64,000 nucleotides of DNA. Origin: Agarophyton chilense. Taxonomy: Eukaryota > Rhodophyta > Florideophyceae > Gracilariales > Gracilariaceae. A program made the position numbers and the translations under genes. Positions 40,759 to 52,739 of this stretch are shown here, one piece after another. The notes under the pieces were generated by a model. The model worked only from the letters and a program-made list of their open reading frames with translations. It made no database searches and was not told the origin of the DNA. Location: NCBI GenBank assembly GCA_030374765.1, contig JARGXX010000113.1, forward strand, positions 186,001-250,000. Direction: 5' to 3'. The stretch's first letter is position 1. The number at the start of each line of letters is the position of its first letter.

Positions 40759-42707
40759 GAAATGTCAAAGAGACGTTGAGGAACTGTTTTGTAGCAAGGT
40801 TGAGGTCTTGAATTCATGCGTATCTTCTCCGCCTCCAAGAAGGTCAACTCGAAGAGTGAAGTTGCTCGATAGCGATGAGGTTGCGCATTCAGTCCTGGAT
40901 CACGTCATTGAAAAAGTGATGAAAAGAGTATCCGCTCGTGAAGTACATTTTCTCGGTAGTTCCCAGATCGTTCCTTCGGTAGTTGATCATGTTATTGATC
41001 AGGCCGTGGTACTCAACGTCCGGAGGTCTTTGGACGAAAACCATAACCGAGACCACGAGATGGCTCCTTTCGTGGGGGTGCTAGTAGTAGATAAGGCTCC
41101 TTCCGTGTGATTACGAGTAGGAGAGAAGGCTCCCGGTGATCCTGGGATGAGGTGCTCATGCGAGGTAGATGATATGATTGTTTTCATATCTTCGACAGAA
41201 TCTATTCATGGGTTCCTCTATGTCTTACACCGCTTTCGAATAGTGAGAAGAAAGATGAAGCAGAACGATCGTATCTTCAATGGGAGGCTTTGGTGTGCGA
41301 AGAGAAAAGCCTCGACTGGGTGTTCTCCAAGCATTAAATTCAGCTTCGGAACAGAAAACCTGAAACTATATGTTAATGCCGACCTACGAAAAAAACAAAC
41401 ATTCTTTGAATTAACAGCTGATGTCATTAAGGAGCAATGTGAGGCTGTTCAGAGCTCAATGACGGCCCACTATCTGAACTGGAAGGAGGAGGATCGTAGT
41501 GGAAAAAGGCGGAGAGCAATAGATTTGGAATCGTTAGAACCGAAGCTGTGTACTAACAAATAAGGTGGTTCTATGTCCGATGTTCTGGGTGGCAGGGTAA
41601 TGGGAGAGATGTTCAGGAGAAGCGAATGAGTTGCGCCGAAACTGAAAGTCAATCCTCTCAGGTCTTCAACACTAAACAGAACGACTAACAGCCCTCCCAT
41701 TCGCCGCGCTGACCTGTTTCAGACTCCCTGAGAGATCCCGAAGTATACTACTGCTTCCCTGCGTGTAAGAGACACGAATGGGATACAGAACAGGGTGAAA
41801 AATGTAGAAGACGTCGTGGACTTGAGGTTGTCAACTCATAACGTAGGAGACGTGAGTGTTAAAGACTTACGAGGCGTGATTTGTAATGAAGTGGCAGACG
41901 TGAGTGTTCTAGGAGCCCCAGTGTCTGGAACTGAAGCCTCTGGGATACCGATCCCCAACAGAGAACCCAAGAAGCAGTGTGTAGAAGATTCTTCCTACTA
42001 TTCTAGCTCAAATCCTCACTGTGTTTCAAGGGAAACACCGAAAAAAATACTGGCATCAGTAGCAGATGAGGTAATGAAGAACAGGAATAGCATGGAATCG
42101 ATAAAGGACGACATTGGACTACAGCTTGATTATAGTATTTCTGATGTGATCGATCGTTTTCTGTTTTTAGATGAAGAAGAAGAAATTGCTCCAGATATCT
42201 TCCACATACAAGAACCCCTCAACGACTATGACGACACTTAATGTCATGATAAATTTGAACTCCATGTCAGAGATGGAGAAGTAGAGAAAAATATTTCGCC
42301 CAATTGTAAAAGTGGAGAGGTCGAAGATGGCAAGGAGCACATTGAAGAATGCTTTAAGACGGCGGTTATTTCTTATTTTCAAAGTCTATTTTTCGATGCG
42401 CCTGTTTATGATGTCATGAAAGAAGTGCAGTACATTGCGGTTTGTATGGAATACTATCTGTATACGAGGACATCTACGTAAGTGACAGGAAGCGGAGGAA
42501 AACAAATAGAGTCGCTGGAGACTTTCGTTTACTACACCAGGGCATCCTTAAGTGCGAGAAATTCAATACGAAGCAATATGATAGATACTATTCTTCTCTT
42601 ACTATCAAGGCAGTCGGTTCAGGCGAAGACGGAGCAGATAGATCTTACGCCGCAGATTTTGCGGTGGCTAGACACAATCACAATCCTGCAAAAAGCTGCC
42701 GGGTGAA
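40759..42707 (+). pseudogene. M-B second body: transposase N-terminal half, cut by E2
   Basis: Mostly one + frame, less damaged than M-B copy 1. VEELFCSKVEVLNSC begins right after the solo LTR. The HSVLDHVIEKVMKRV and PSVVDHVIDQAVVL segments follow, then MHDRFRIVRRKMKQ-like basic sequence and an acidic region with REPKKQC. The frame is lost at 42241, then a linker. The DDE core is absent because E2 starts at 42708. Confidence 0.7.
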
Positions 42708-43153
42708 TGTGAAGGAGCAACGATTAAGGCTGAGTCCTGTAAGCCGCCAAGGACTGAGGGACCTAACAGACTCCACGTGGACTGACCGACCTCAGCTGGA
42801 CACATTTAAATCTTTGTTTTATTTTATTTAGTGTTATAGAATAGCTCTACAGTGCCAGGGAGATCCCAACGCCTCGCCATTGATATTTACTTGGCTCGAG
42901 TGACGCTTCTCCCTTAGAGTACGGTAGGTACCGTTAGGATACTAAATTACCCTCTTTGGTACATTAGTTTCACCAATTGGTCTTCAAGCCATCGATTCCG
43001 TAGCTTCGACCTATAGGAATACGCAGTAAACGCCAGCCCATTGCACCAGGTACTCTGGAAGTGCCGCCGTCAAGGATAAAAACCTTAGGACCCACTCTAC
43101 CACGGTATCCCAGGTTGCGACCAGTACGCTGACCCACAAATTATCGCGTTACA
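42708..43153 (+). repeat. E2 5' LTR
   Basis: 446 bp, TGTGAAGG... to ...GCGTTACA; about 90% or more identical to 62991-63436. Confidence 0.9.
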
Positions 43154-43156
43154 GTT

Positions 43157-43170
43157 TGGTCTCCCGACTT
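43157..43170 (+). other. E2 primer-binding site
   Basis: TGGTCTCCCGACTT, 3 nt after the LTR; identical to the E1 and E3 sites. Confidence 0.75.
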
Positions 43171-43278
43171 TGAATCCTCTAAGAATAATTGAACGGACCA
43201 CTGGAACGAAGAATTATCCCGATTCTAACCTTTGCTTTTATTCCCTGACGGACCAGAAGTACAGAAGCAGCCGCCAAT

Positions 43279-45142
43279 ATGGATGCAGGAAACACACCCA
43301 ATCGACCAGACCGTAGGACTCCTACGGCAAGACCAGCTGCCTCTGCAACGCCGATGATGTCGCCTGACCCTCAGGTTGATAATTTTAGCGACCGCAGGAG
43401 CCCGAGCAGCCAACCGCAAGGACTACTGACTCCCCTGGACGACCCTGAAAGGATTCGCCGAGAAGTCATGGTAGCAGCGTGTTTACAATAACGCCTCACC
43501 AGGGCCACTACAAGGCCAGGAACACCACAAGGAGAACACCGCAAGACGGAAGGTATTAGGGAGAACATTCTCCCATGGCTTGCCAACCTTCTCTGGCCCC
43601 GTCTCCGTGACCTCTGCTCAGCCCATGTGGATTCCATAGTGGACATGCGGCTCGCAACGGCGATCGCTGACTATGCCGATCACCTCGTTACGCGAATCGT
43701 CCCCAAGGTCATGGTGTCTGAGCTATTCTTAGACTCCCTCCTACAGGCGTTTAAAGGAGCAGTCACCAGCCAGTCAGACAATGCAGTCCCCAGGACCACT
43801 CCACAAGTCAACCATCCGGGTTCCATATGGCAACCCCCTACCGAACCCGCAGGAGTGACGGTTCCACCCGGCTCTCGCCGGGAACACCATCAGTAAAATC
43901 CAATGGAAAGACAGTCTAGGGGCAGAAGAGAGGCTCCGTGTCTAGAAGAGGGACAGATTGCTCGACCCAAAGGACAAAATGGGGTACAGCGACCTAAAGG
44001 CTCCATCGGATCTGATAGAGAGAGTGGTCCTTTAGGTCCCTATTACGCTGGAAAGAAACGAAGTAGCCGCACGAGAAAGAAGAACAGAAAGAGCGAGAGA
44101 AGAGATTATTCGAACACGAGTGATTGCGATTCGGACTCAACCGGAACGACCGACTTGGAAGTAGATGAGGCTGCCCTTCGAGTCCTCAAACCACTGAAAA
44201 CGACTAACGAACTTTTCCTTAACGATCTAGACTCCCGGAATTACCAATTGGGCGACAGGTCTCCTAAATATTCTGGTTTGGTGGTTCGAAGCGTCGCCAA
44301 ATGGGCCAAACAGATGCAACTAACCATTACGGACAAGTTCTCGGGTTCCGATCCCATTGCTGTTCTTAGGCTTCTCAGTTTTTTCGGTACGGCCTGCGAT
44401 CAGAACGGTGTCGACGAGGGCGCCGCTCTGCACCTTTTCCAATTTTTGCTCAAAGGACAGGGACGTGACCAAGTGGTTTCGAAGATATCTGGCGCAACTG
44501 ACCTCTGGGATGCTCAAGACCGTGAGCTTCTCAGGTCATATTCTCAAAGTGTTCATTACCTCTTGGGATCCTATGCCACGGATGACGTTATAATGGATGC
44601 CCACCAGGAAGTGTTATCCTTTATGCAGAGCTCCAACATGACCGAATCGGCTTTCGCAGACGACCTGTGGTAGAAGGCTTACCGATTGGGAAGCGTATTC
44701 TCCGAAGAACGGCTCAAACGTCATTTCATCACGGGATAACTTCCTGCCATTCTGACGCATATCCGCAATTACCACAGGGGAAACCCAAAATACTCCTTCC
44801 GACGGCTCGTCACCTGCGCTGAAGGTTATAGACAAACCTACCGGACTTCCAGGCGCATTGCTGATATATCTAGAGGACACGCAATTTCACTGCGTAAACC
44901 ATATCGAGACCATTTGGTTAGCTCCACGGCCCCGGAAATGGATTCATCACTCCATTTTGCCGACTCGAAAGATATACTAGCAGTTAATTTCAGTGCCTCT
45001 CGGTCTGGGCCCCCATCATATACCTCCCAGAGAACTACAGCGACCACTGGACCACTCACACCCAAGTATTCCCCCTTTCCACCCCGCAAGGACGTTTTTG
45101 TTCACTCACCAAGGGCCTGCTTCCTCTGCCTTTCCATTGTAT
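43279..45142 (+). pseudogene. E2 Gag, broken by stops
   Basis: Starts at ATG 43279. One frame to 44673 with two internal stops: a Pro/Arg-rich N-terminus, the LRDLCSAHVDSIVDMRLATAI block, a Lys/Arg-rich linker with SRTRKKNRKSERRD, and then the capsid-like block KFSGSDPIAVLRLLSFF. A stop follows ADDLW. The frame then continues to ACFLCLSIV, the relic of a zinc knuckle. Confidence 0.78.
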
Positions 45143-45542
45143 AACCCTGTTAATTCACGAGGTATCTGCCGGAAGACGCACAAAAACATCTCCTAGCCTT
45201 AAAGGAAGAGAATTACAAAGAGCGGAGATCTGAAGAATTTTTTAACACGGCATAGCAACGAGCCTCAGGAACACCAGGAAGCCCCCGCTATGCAACCTCT
45301 CTGGATACCCCAATGAAAGCTTCACAGGTCCATGCCATTGTAGAACCCACGGACGAGCCCGAAGAAGAACCCCATCCTCAGGAAGAAACGGAAATCCGAT
45401 CGGAAAACGGTTAGAGGGTCGACGCGAGGCAAATCCTCCATCTTTGAGGCCATGTTTCAACCAAGTGGAAGGTCCGGAGACAAGGAGCTTCTCAACTCCC
45501 AATACAAACCACAACCATTGGACAACTTAGAATGGACCAGAA

Positions 45543-45884
45543 TTGGGAGACAGTAATGACCCCGTCGGTATCCTCAGGAAAGAGAATTACCAAGTTCGGG
45601 TAGCTATGAGACTACGTTCCAACAGCTCCAGAGTGGCAACAGTAGTGTTGGACACAGGCACTGGTCCTAATTTGGTCTATTATAAGCTGCTACCATTTGG
45701 TTGGCAAAATTCCGTTCAGGCAAGAAAAGCCCCCAGGATTACCGATGCATCACGTAGACCAATGGATATTAAAAGGATAATATCATTTTACATACATTTA
45801 GGACGATTTAAAGTCCGCAGCTGGTTCCTTGTATTCCCTAGCTTGGGCCTCGACGCAATCCTAGAGACCTCCTTCATCGATTGA
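45543..45884 (+). pseudogene. E2 retroviral-type aspartic protease
   Basis: VVLDTGTGPNLVYY contains the Asp-Thr-Gly active site. SRRPMDIKRI and LGLDAILETSFID follow, as in E1. In a different frame from Gag. Confidence 0.8.
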
Positions 45885-46055
45885 TACATTAAGGCTATTT
45901 ATCCAGGCCTTAGGAAAGTCGCGCTCTATCACGCACCTTTCACCTTCATAATTGGCTCCGCCCCAGAGCCAGAAGCAAACCTCAAACGAGCAATTATCTC
46001 AGAAGATTCTAATTCCAATAAGGATCGCTTATCGAAAGACATAAAGATACCCCCG

Positions 46056-46475
46056 ATGACCCAGATCATTGAATCCGTACATTCCCAGTCCTCAGGTCTT
46101 GCTGCGATAGAGAACCACCCGAAAAAGATTCTGAAGCACTCCATCTTTATGGACAATGGAGTATTTGACATCCGCCCCAACAGGCCCTTCTTGGTCATGG
46201 TCAGCAACTTCCGCATTGACCTTCAGAATGATGCTATACCACAGTTCTAGCATCCATACTGTACAGGCCTGAGAAGTAGGGGAAATTTCGCCGACCAGAT
46301 GGACAAAATGCGCAAAGCTCACGTCATAGAGCCAGGACCTCTAAACCTATCCGAATGGGCAAGTCCCCTTGTCCTAGCGGCTAAGAAGGATGGCTCCGTC
46401 AGATTCTATGTCGACAATAAAAAGCTGAACGCAGTAACCAAGAGGGAATCATACCCGATACCGCGTATGGATGAT
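46056..46475 (+). pseudogene. E2 reverse transcriptase, N-terminal part
   Basis: Contains HSIFMDNGVFDIRPNRPFLV, WASPLVLAAKKDGSVRFYVD and YPIPRMDDC. Interrupted after DDC by the solo LTR; a deletion relative to E1 (near 46215) removes part of the linker. Confidence 0.82.
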
Positions 46476-46921
46476 TGTAACGAAATGACTGGTAGGTCAG
46501 CGAACTGGTCTCAACATGAGGTAGCTTGGTAGAGGCAGTCCTCAGGTTCTTATCCTTGACGGCTGCACTCCCAGAGTAATTGGTGCTATATTCTGGCGTT
46601 TTCTGCGTAGTTTCACAGGTCGGAGCTACGAAAACGATGGCTTGAAGACCAATTGGTGAAACTAATGTACCGAAGGGAGCAACTTAGTATCCTAACGGGG
46701 CTTACTTGATTCTGAGGGAGAACCCTCCCTCAAGCCCAGTAAATAGCAATGGCGAGGCGCCGGGATCTCCCTGGCCCTGTAATGCTATTCTATTACACTC
46801 ATTAAGATAAAATAATAATCTAAATGAGCCCAGCTGAGGTCGACCAGTCCACGTGGCTTCTTTGAGATATCTCAGGCCCCGGCGGCGTACAGGGCTCAAC
46901 CGTTATCTTTGCTCCTCCACA
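46476..46921 (-). mobile_element. Solo LTR of the E1/E2 family inside E2
   Basis: 446 bp, TGTAACGAAATG... to ...CTCCTCCACA, in reverse orientation. Flanked by ATGAT (46471-46475) and ATGAC (46922-46926), a 5-bp target duplication with one change. It splits the RT between DDC and its continuation. Confidence 0.88.
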
Positions 46922-47930
46922 ATGACTGTCTAGATTACTTAGGTGGAGCAGCCGTATTCACCACACTGGACGCTAATTAGGGATATTGACAAAATCCCTA
47001 TGGCTGAGGATTCGAGAGCGCTGACAACCTTCACCACCCACGAAGGTCTTTTCGGATTTACTCGTGTGCCCTTTACTTTAAAGAATTCGCCTTCAACCTT
47101 CCAATGGGTAATGGACATCATAAACTATCCAAAGTCCAATGGAAATTTGCTCTGGTCTATTTGGATGACGTGATAATCTTCTCACAAACCGTGAAGTTAC
47201 ACCTTCGCCACGTGAGGACGGTGCTAACAGTCCTACAGAATGCTGGGGTAACACTGAAACTTTGAAAATGCGCCTTCTTTCAGTCCTCAGTGGACTATTT
47301 CGGTCACATTGTCGTCCCAGGAAATTTAATGGTAGCCAAACGGACCACGGATGCGATATGACAGGCTAAAACTCCCAGAACCCACACGAAACTACGATTA
47401 TTCGTGGGCTTTTGCAATGTCTACCGACTTTTCGCCCAAGTAGTTGCTAGAATCTCGGCCCCTCTCAACGCAATGTTGGAGAAGAGAACACCTTCGGAGT
47501 TTGAATGCATTACCGAAGACCAATATTAGGCATTTCAGACCCTAAAGGACAAATTATTATACCCACCCATACTGGCTTTACCAAAACAAAATAGACCCTT
47601 TGTCTTGCACACAGACGCTTCTGATGTCCAAGTGGGATGTGCACCGGTACAGGAACAAGATTCATCAAAGGATTATCGACGTATTGGATACTGGAGCAGA
47701 ACGCTCACCAGCGCAGAGCGAAACTACAGTACTACCGAAAAGGAATGTCTCACCATAGTATGGTCTGTATTAACACTCCGACCATACCTCGAGGGAACAA
47801 GGTTCACCATTAGGAAAGACCACGATTCAGTCCGCTGGTTTCTCAGTATGATCGATGCAGCCTAAGGCTGTCAGAGCATGACTGTGATATAACCTATAGG
47901 CCAGGCATCAAAACCAGGAAGCAAATGACC
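46922..47930 (+). pseudogene. E2 reverse transcriptase C-terminal part and RNase H
   Basis: Continues with VFTTLDAN, then ALVYLDDVIIFSQTV (catalytic YLDD near 47160), VDYFGHIV and RLFVGFCNVYR. RNase H has LHTDASDVQVGCAPVQ and RKDHDSVRWFLSM. Several stops and frame changes. Confidence 0.82.
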
Positions 47931-48037
47931 TCTGGCGAATCATTACCGACGGAACCAATGATACGCCATTTGTCGACCTCATCCCTACCTCCTTCGCAAA
48001 TGATGGACCTCAGGGTTATACGGAAACGGATGACCTT

Positions 48038-49326
48038 ATGGGAAAAGTCAAATTGGATGATCATGAGATAAAGGAGAACGAAGTATACCTATGGGACTGG
48101 GAGACAGTACCGCCCAATTCGACACCACCTCAGCTTGACGCCGTAGCCCAAGAGGAAAAAGAGCCCCTCCCCATAAGTAGTGAGGAACTCCCACAGGCGC
48201 AGGTCGAAGACGAGTACTGCAAGGAAACAGCCAAATTGGTGGGAACCCCAGGATGCCTATTCGACTTTGACCGATTTGGACTACTGTGTCGCCGCTCACC
48301 GCTGGATGGCACACTCCAACGGATAAAACCAAGTTCACTAAGCGCGCATTTCCTATACCTCGCCCGTTTCCTCGGTTTGGCTGGTCACCCTGGAGGCAGA
48401 CGAACGTAACAGACCCTAAGGAAGTTCTTCTACTGGCCTCTAATGGCGCAGGACCTATGGCAAACCGAACAGAAGTTTTTTCGTGCGCAAAAATTCGAGG
48501 GTCTCGCGCCAGCCATCAGGCCAAATTGAAACTCTTCCCGGCTGCAGGCCCGATGGAATTTGTCGCAATGGATATACATGGGCCTTTGTCTAAGTCGTCC
48601 CATGGGAAACGGTTTGTCTTGGTAATAACCGATAGGTTTACCAAACTTACCCGAGCTTTACCCGTAGGGAAGACAACAGCCACGGACATAGCCACAGCCT
48701 TCTTGTCCCACTTGGTATATTCCTATGGCATGCCACTCTACCTCCTTACAGAGAACGGCAGCCAGTTTGTATCCAAATTCTTTTTGCACGTTTGTGCTAC
48801 CTTAGGTATCAAACATATAACCACCACGGCATACCACCCGCAAACTAATGATCAAGCCGAACGCATCAACCGCACCCTTCTGGACCGATTGGCATACTAC
48901 GTATCTGAGCACCAATTGGACGGGAACGACTACGTTGAGCCACTGGTTTATCCCTAGAACACGCAAGTGCACGCTTCCACGGAAACAACACCTTTTGATT
49001 TAACGCTATTGAGATCGCCGCCGCCAATAGCTGTTGACTTTCAGGAGTCAATCATACCCCAAGACATAGCCGAATGAATGACTCCTACCAAGGCGGAGCG
49101 CTACTCGCGCCGACGCATCGACCGCATTATCCAATCGGCCAGAGATGTATTGACAAAAGCCCAACGGCGCTACAAGGTCAATTTCGACAAAGCCGTCTGG
49201 AGCACACCTACTTTTGGGAAAGGAGAATTGATTTACCTGGACCGGGCACCGAAAGACAGTGATGACCTCGAGGACACTACGCGGAAACTCTTACCCCACT
49301 CGACGGGACCATATAAAGTCCATTAG
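48038..49326 (+). pseudogene. E2 integrase, frameshifted
   Basis: Zinc-finger His pair in LARFLGLAGHPGG, but the Cys pair is damaged. The core (48286-48957) reads FVAMDIHGPL (first Asp), LLTENGSQF (second Asp changed to Glu) and AERINRT (third Glu kept). The basic segment SRRRIDRIIQSARDVLTKAQ and TFGKGELIYLDRAP follow. Confidence 0.82.
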
Positions 49327-49389
49327 GCCAGTCAACAAACAATTACGATATTAATTCACGGCCTACAGGACACCGAGTCTATTGATCGG

Positions 49390-49619
49390 GTGATACGAGA
49401 TCCCAGTTCTTCCGGACCACCAATGTCCCATCCCCTTGGCCCCACGGAATCACCAGGACCTCAGGTCGAGGCTCAGGTTCCCACAGCTCCTAAGTCAATA
49501 TCCGCGTACCCGATGGTCCCATTGAACCCATTAGTCAAGACCAATGACGATGACCAATCTCTCCCAACCTACTCCGGTGGATTCGCCACACTGGACCACA
49601 CTCTCCTTCTGGAGGAGGA
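49390..49619 (+). pseudogene. E2 pol linker up to chromodomain, cut by E3
   Basis: Pro/Ser-rich linker homologous to E1 12960-13190 (PQVEAQVPTAPKS, SGGFATLDHTLL). Interrupted just before the chromodomain by E3. Confidence 0.75.
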
Positions 49620-50335
49620 TGTAGTATTCGAATATGTCGGGGAATCCGATAGGTTGGTTTTTCGCGAAGTCGCGGTTGGAACTCATGAGTGAGTGTTATC
49701 ATTAGCATTGTGATATGAAGCGGCATCCCGCATAGGATGCCTAGAGCCAGAATGTCTTAGTTAAACACGTGGCGTCATGGGTCGAGTGGCTTACCACGGC
49801 GCGCGCATAGTTGCGACCCTTCCTAGGGGAATGCCATATTGGCAACGGCGCATGTAGTGGCGATGCACGCGGAGGGCTTTACTACCATTTGTAGCTAGAC
49901 GTCCATTATGGACCATACCCATACAGTGGTTTGGCTAAGTGGCTGACCACTGGGTATTATTTATATATTTATTTGGGCACTAACCCTTGTACACAGTATA
50001 TAGTGTACCAGAGGTGAGCGCCGACTCCAAGTAATGGAGAACACATGGGCATCATGACTATTCTGTTCCTCGCTTAGGATTACTTAACCGGAGATCCGGA
50101 CGAGCTATAATAGATAGTCAGCCCCCAACCACTTCACGATCCGTCTCGTACCTACGTTCCATCAACGTTTTACAGTTGCACTGTTCACCCTCGCTGGCGA
50201 GTCGTGGCCTTACACCCCACTTCCAGCTCGCTTGTGTTGTAGCTATACCACCCCTTTTCCTTCGCCGCAAGCGACCCATCGGAAGTGCGAACGCTGTTGC
50301 AGGTGTCTGCTCTCTCCGTTAGAGCGGATACTACA
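49620..50335 (+). repeat. E3 5' LTR
   Basis: 716 bp, TGTAGTATTC... to ...GGATACTACA. Confidence 0.9.
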
Positions 50336-50337
50336 AG

Positions 50338-50351
50338 TGGTCTCCCGACTT
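50338..50351 (+). other. E3 primer-binding site
   Basis: TGGTCTCCCGACTT, 2 nt after the LTR; shared with E1 and E2. Confidence 0.75.
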
Positions 50352-50550
50352 AGAACCACTGGGGTCAGCTGCACTGAACAATTCGTTCCTGGAACGTGGA
50401 ATCGATATCGATACTTGGAAGAAGTGGAATCACTACAGTTATTGTTTATCGAACCACCTCCGGCAATTGCGGAATTCATCGTGGTTGAACACGTGGTCGA
50501 GAAGTCGAAGACACCATTTGGTTCGCACCTGGACTCAAATTTGGTCTAGG

Positions 50551-51468
50551 ATGCCGAAGAACCGAATCCAGTCTAGTACTGGTCGCCCCGGTCCTGCGGG
50601 ACCACCCCCGAAACCGAGGCTCGCCCCATCTGTTGAAGCCGGAGAGCGGCTGTGTCGTCAAGCGATGTCGCGCTCACGCTCGGTGAATGATGAACGAGAT
50701 CTCTCGGATGTACCGGCCCCCGTGGCTGCGGCAGTCACGCCCACCACAGAAGCCGTAGTTGTCCCTGAGGTCGTCGGACCTCAAGAAGAGGATGATTTGC
50801 GCAGGAAAGTGCGTCGTCTTATGTCTGAGTCAAACGCTTCGTTTGTGCGCATGGTTGCGTTGGAATCGCAGATCGCTGCTCTTTTCGCTGATGTCGAACA
50901 ATTACGCAGTGCGCATCAAGCACTCGTTCGTCAAGACGATGGGAAGCAGGTCTTTGCATCAGTGAAAACACTACGTGAGGATTTGAACCATCTACTGGAG
51001 AGGTACGGGAATACGCCCGATGCGCTACTCGGCTTAGCCGTGGATGTAGAGGAAGTCCTCACTCGAGTTAACTCTCGTTTAGAACGCCTGGAGGCGGCAG
51101 TTCATGCGCAGACTGCTGCTAATCCAGTCGTGCTGGAAGAGGAAGGAGCTCTTTTGGAGGAACCTCGTTCGAAGAAGTCGAAGTCACGACGTAAGAAGCG
51201 AAAGTCCGCACGTGATTCGAGTGATGAATCGTCAAGTACGGAGGGTTTCAATTCCAGTACTGATAATTCTAATGATTCAGATACGTCAGATGACGACGAC
51301 AGTGATGATGGTCATCGAAGGTCCCGATCTCGGAAGAAGAACACGTCTTCGTGGTTAATGAAAAAAAGGCTTACCTTACAGAGGATTAAAGGTGCTCCCG
51401 TGCACGAATCCGCTTTATTGGAAGGTCCTGAATTACAGGTACTACCGTCTGAAGGTGAAGTGCAATAA
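50551..51468 (+). CDS. E3 Gag N-terminal part
   Basis: 305 codons from ATG 50551. Pro-rich start; a long helical, heptad-like middle (about residues 95-200, with LRRKVRRLMSES, LESQIAALFADVEQL and NSRLERLEAA), probably coiled coil; a basic patch (KKSKSRRKKRKS); and an acidic Ser/Asp tract. It ends at a TAA, while the continuing Gag sequence is in another frame (about 51470-51610), so the natural product was longer. Confidence 0.65.
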   Translation: MPKNRIQSSTGRPGPAGPPPKPRLAPSVEAGERLCRQAMSRSRSVNDERDLSDVPAPVAAAVTPTTEAVVVPEVVGPQEEDDLRRKVRRLMSESNASFVRMVALESQIAALFADVEQLRSAHQALVRQDDGKQVFASVKTLREDLNHLLERYGNTPDALLGLAVDVEEVLTRVNSRLERLEAAVHAQTAANPVVLEEEGALLEEPRSKKSKSRRKKRKSARDSSDESSSTEGFNSSTDNSNDSDTSDDDDSDDGHRRSRSRKKNTSSWLMKKRLTLQRIKGAPVHESALLEGPELQVLPSEGEVQ

Positions 51469-51471
51469 GCG

Positions 51472-52575
51472 CTCAGGACGTGAAACCGCGAAGGTGAAGG
51501 ATCACATCAAACGATTGAGGATCGGCCTTAATGATTTAACATTTGATGGGAAACCCCCCATTCTCGTTATCGAGTTTCTCACTCGATTCGTTGCCGAGCA
51601 GACACTCTAGAGATGAGTGAACCACAGGCATTTGTGTCTTTACCACACTTTTTGAAGGGGTTTGCTTTAGAGAAATATCGTTCCGTATGCGGATCATTGA
51701 CAGCCGATGAAGGCAGCGTTACCTCATGGCCAGAGGAGGTGCAGTATTTGCTGCAAAGTTACGCGAAATCAAACGCGATACGTCAGGCGATCCCGGACCT
51801 AAGAGATGTGACTCAAAAGCCTGACGAGGGCGAAGCTGAGTACAGCTCAAGGGTTAACAAAGCTTCAGTCCGCGGTAGAAACGTCCACTCGACGGAGGGC
51901 AAGATTACCTTGTACATTGAGGGGCTGGACCCGACCATAAAGTCGTTGGTAGCTCGATATCGAGAAAAGCATGGAAGAGTCTCCTTTTTGGAGTTAGTTC
52001 AGTTTGCGAAAGCTGAAGGAGACGCGGCCAGAGCGCGTGGTAGCCCCCGTCATTCAGTGGCTTTTGGAACCTCAGTGGGTAAGGAGAAGATCTCCGCCAG
52101 AGTCAATCAGCGCAGCAAACTGCTACATCTGGAATCTCCAGTGCACTCACGAGATTCGTCGTTGGTACCCAAAGGGAGTGACTCGCATGAGGAGGCGGTC
52201 CATTTAATGGAATACACGGACTCTTCTGTAACTACTGTGGATCTCCTACACTCGGAGTCTCAGGACGAGGAAGCCCTAATTGCTATGGAAGGCCGTCGCT
52301 CTATGTACCGTCCCTACACGGTGCCTCCACAAAGAGGTTTTAAGAACGGGAAACCCGGATGGGTGGATACTCGCACGGCATACCGTTCTCAACCTATGTT
52401 GACCGACCGTCGTGACGGTTTGATATGTTCTTCATGTTATGGAAAACAACATTTGAGTACAGAATGCACGCTTCCTGCAAAGAATCTGAGTCGTATCATG
52501 ACGAATTATGAAGCACTCTCAGAAGAGGAAAGGAGCCGCGTACCGGCGGGCATGTATTGGAAAGCCAAAAGTTGA
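51472..52575 (+). pseudogene. E3 Gag capsid and zinc knuckle, frameshifted
   Basis: A short stretch in one frame (RLRIGLNDLTFDGKPPILV) leads by frameshift near 51607 into 51613-52575. That part holds capsid-like helices (FLKGFALEKYRSVCGSL, VQYLLQSYAKSNAIRQ) and CSSCYGKQHLSTEC, an intact CCHC zinc knuckle (C-x2-C-x4-H-x4-C). Confidence 0.75.
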
Positions 52576-52739
52576 TTTTCTCAGACACCAATGTGCCGGA
52601 CGGACAAGCCGGTTGCTCATAATGCTGAAGTGTTTCAACCCGGAACTCCGGTAGGAAGAGGCGCCTTTGAGGCGAATAAGCCGGTGCAACCGGAAAACTA
52701 AGTGAGGGAGCCCCTTGGCGGGCACTAGTCGATCCCGCA

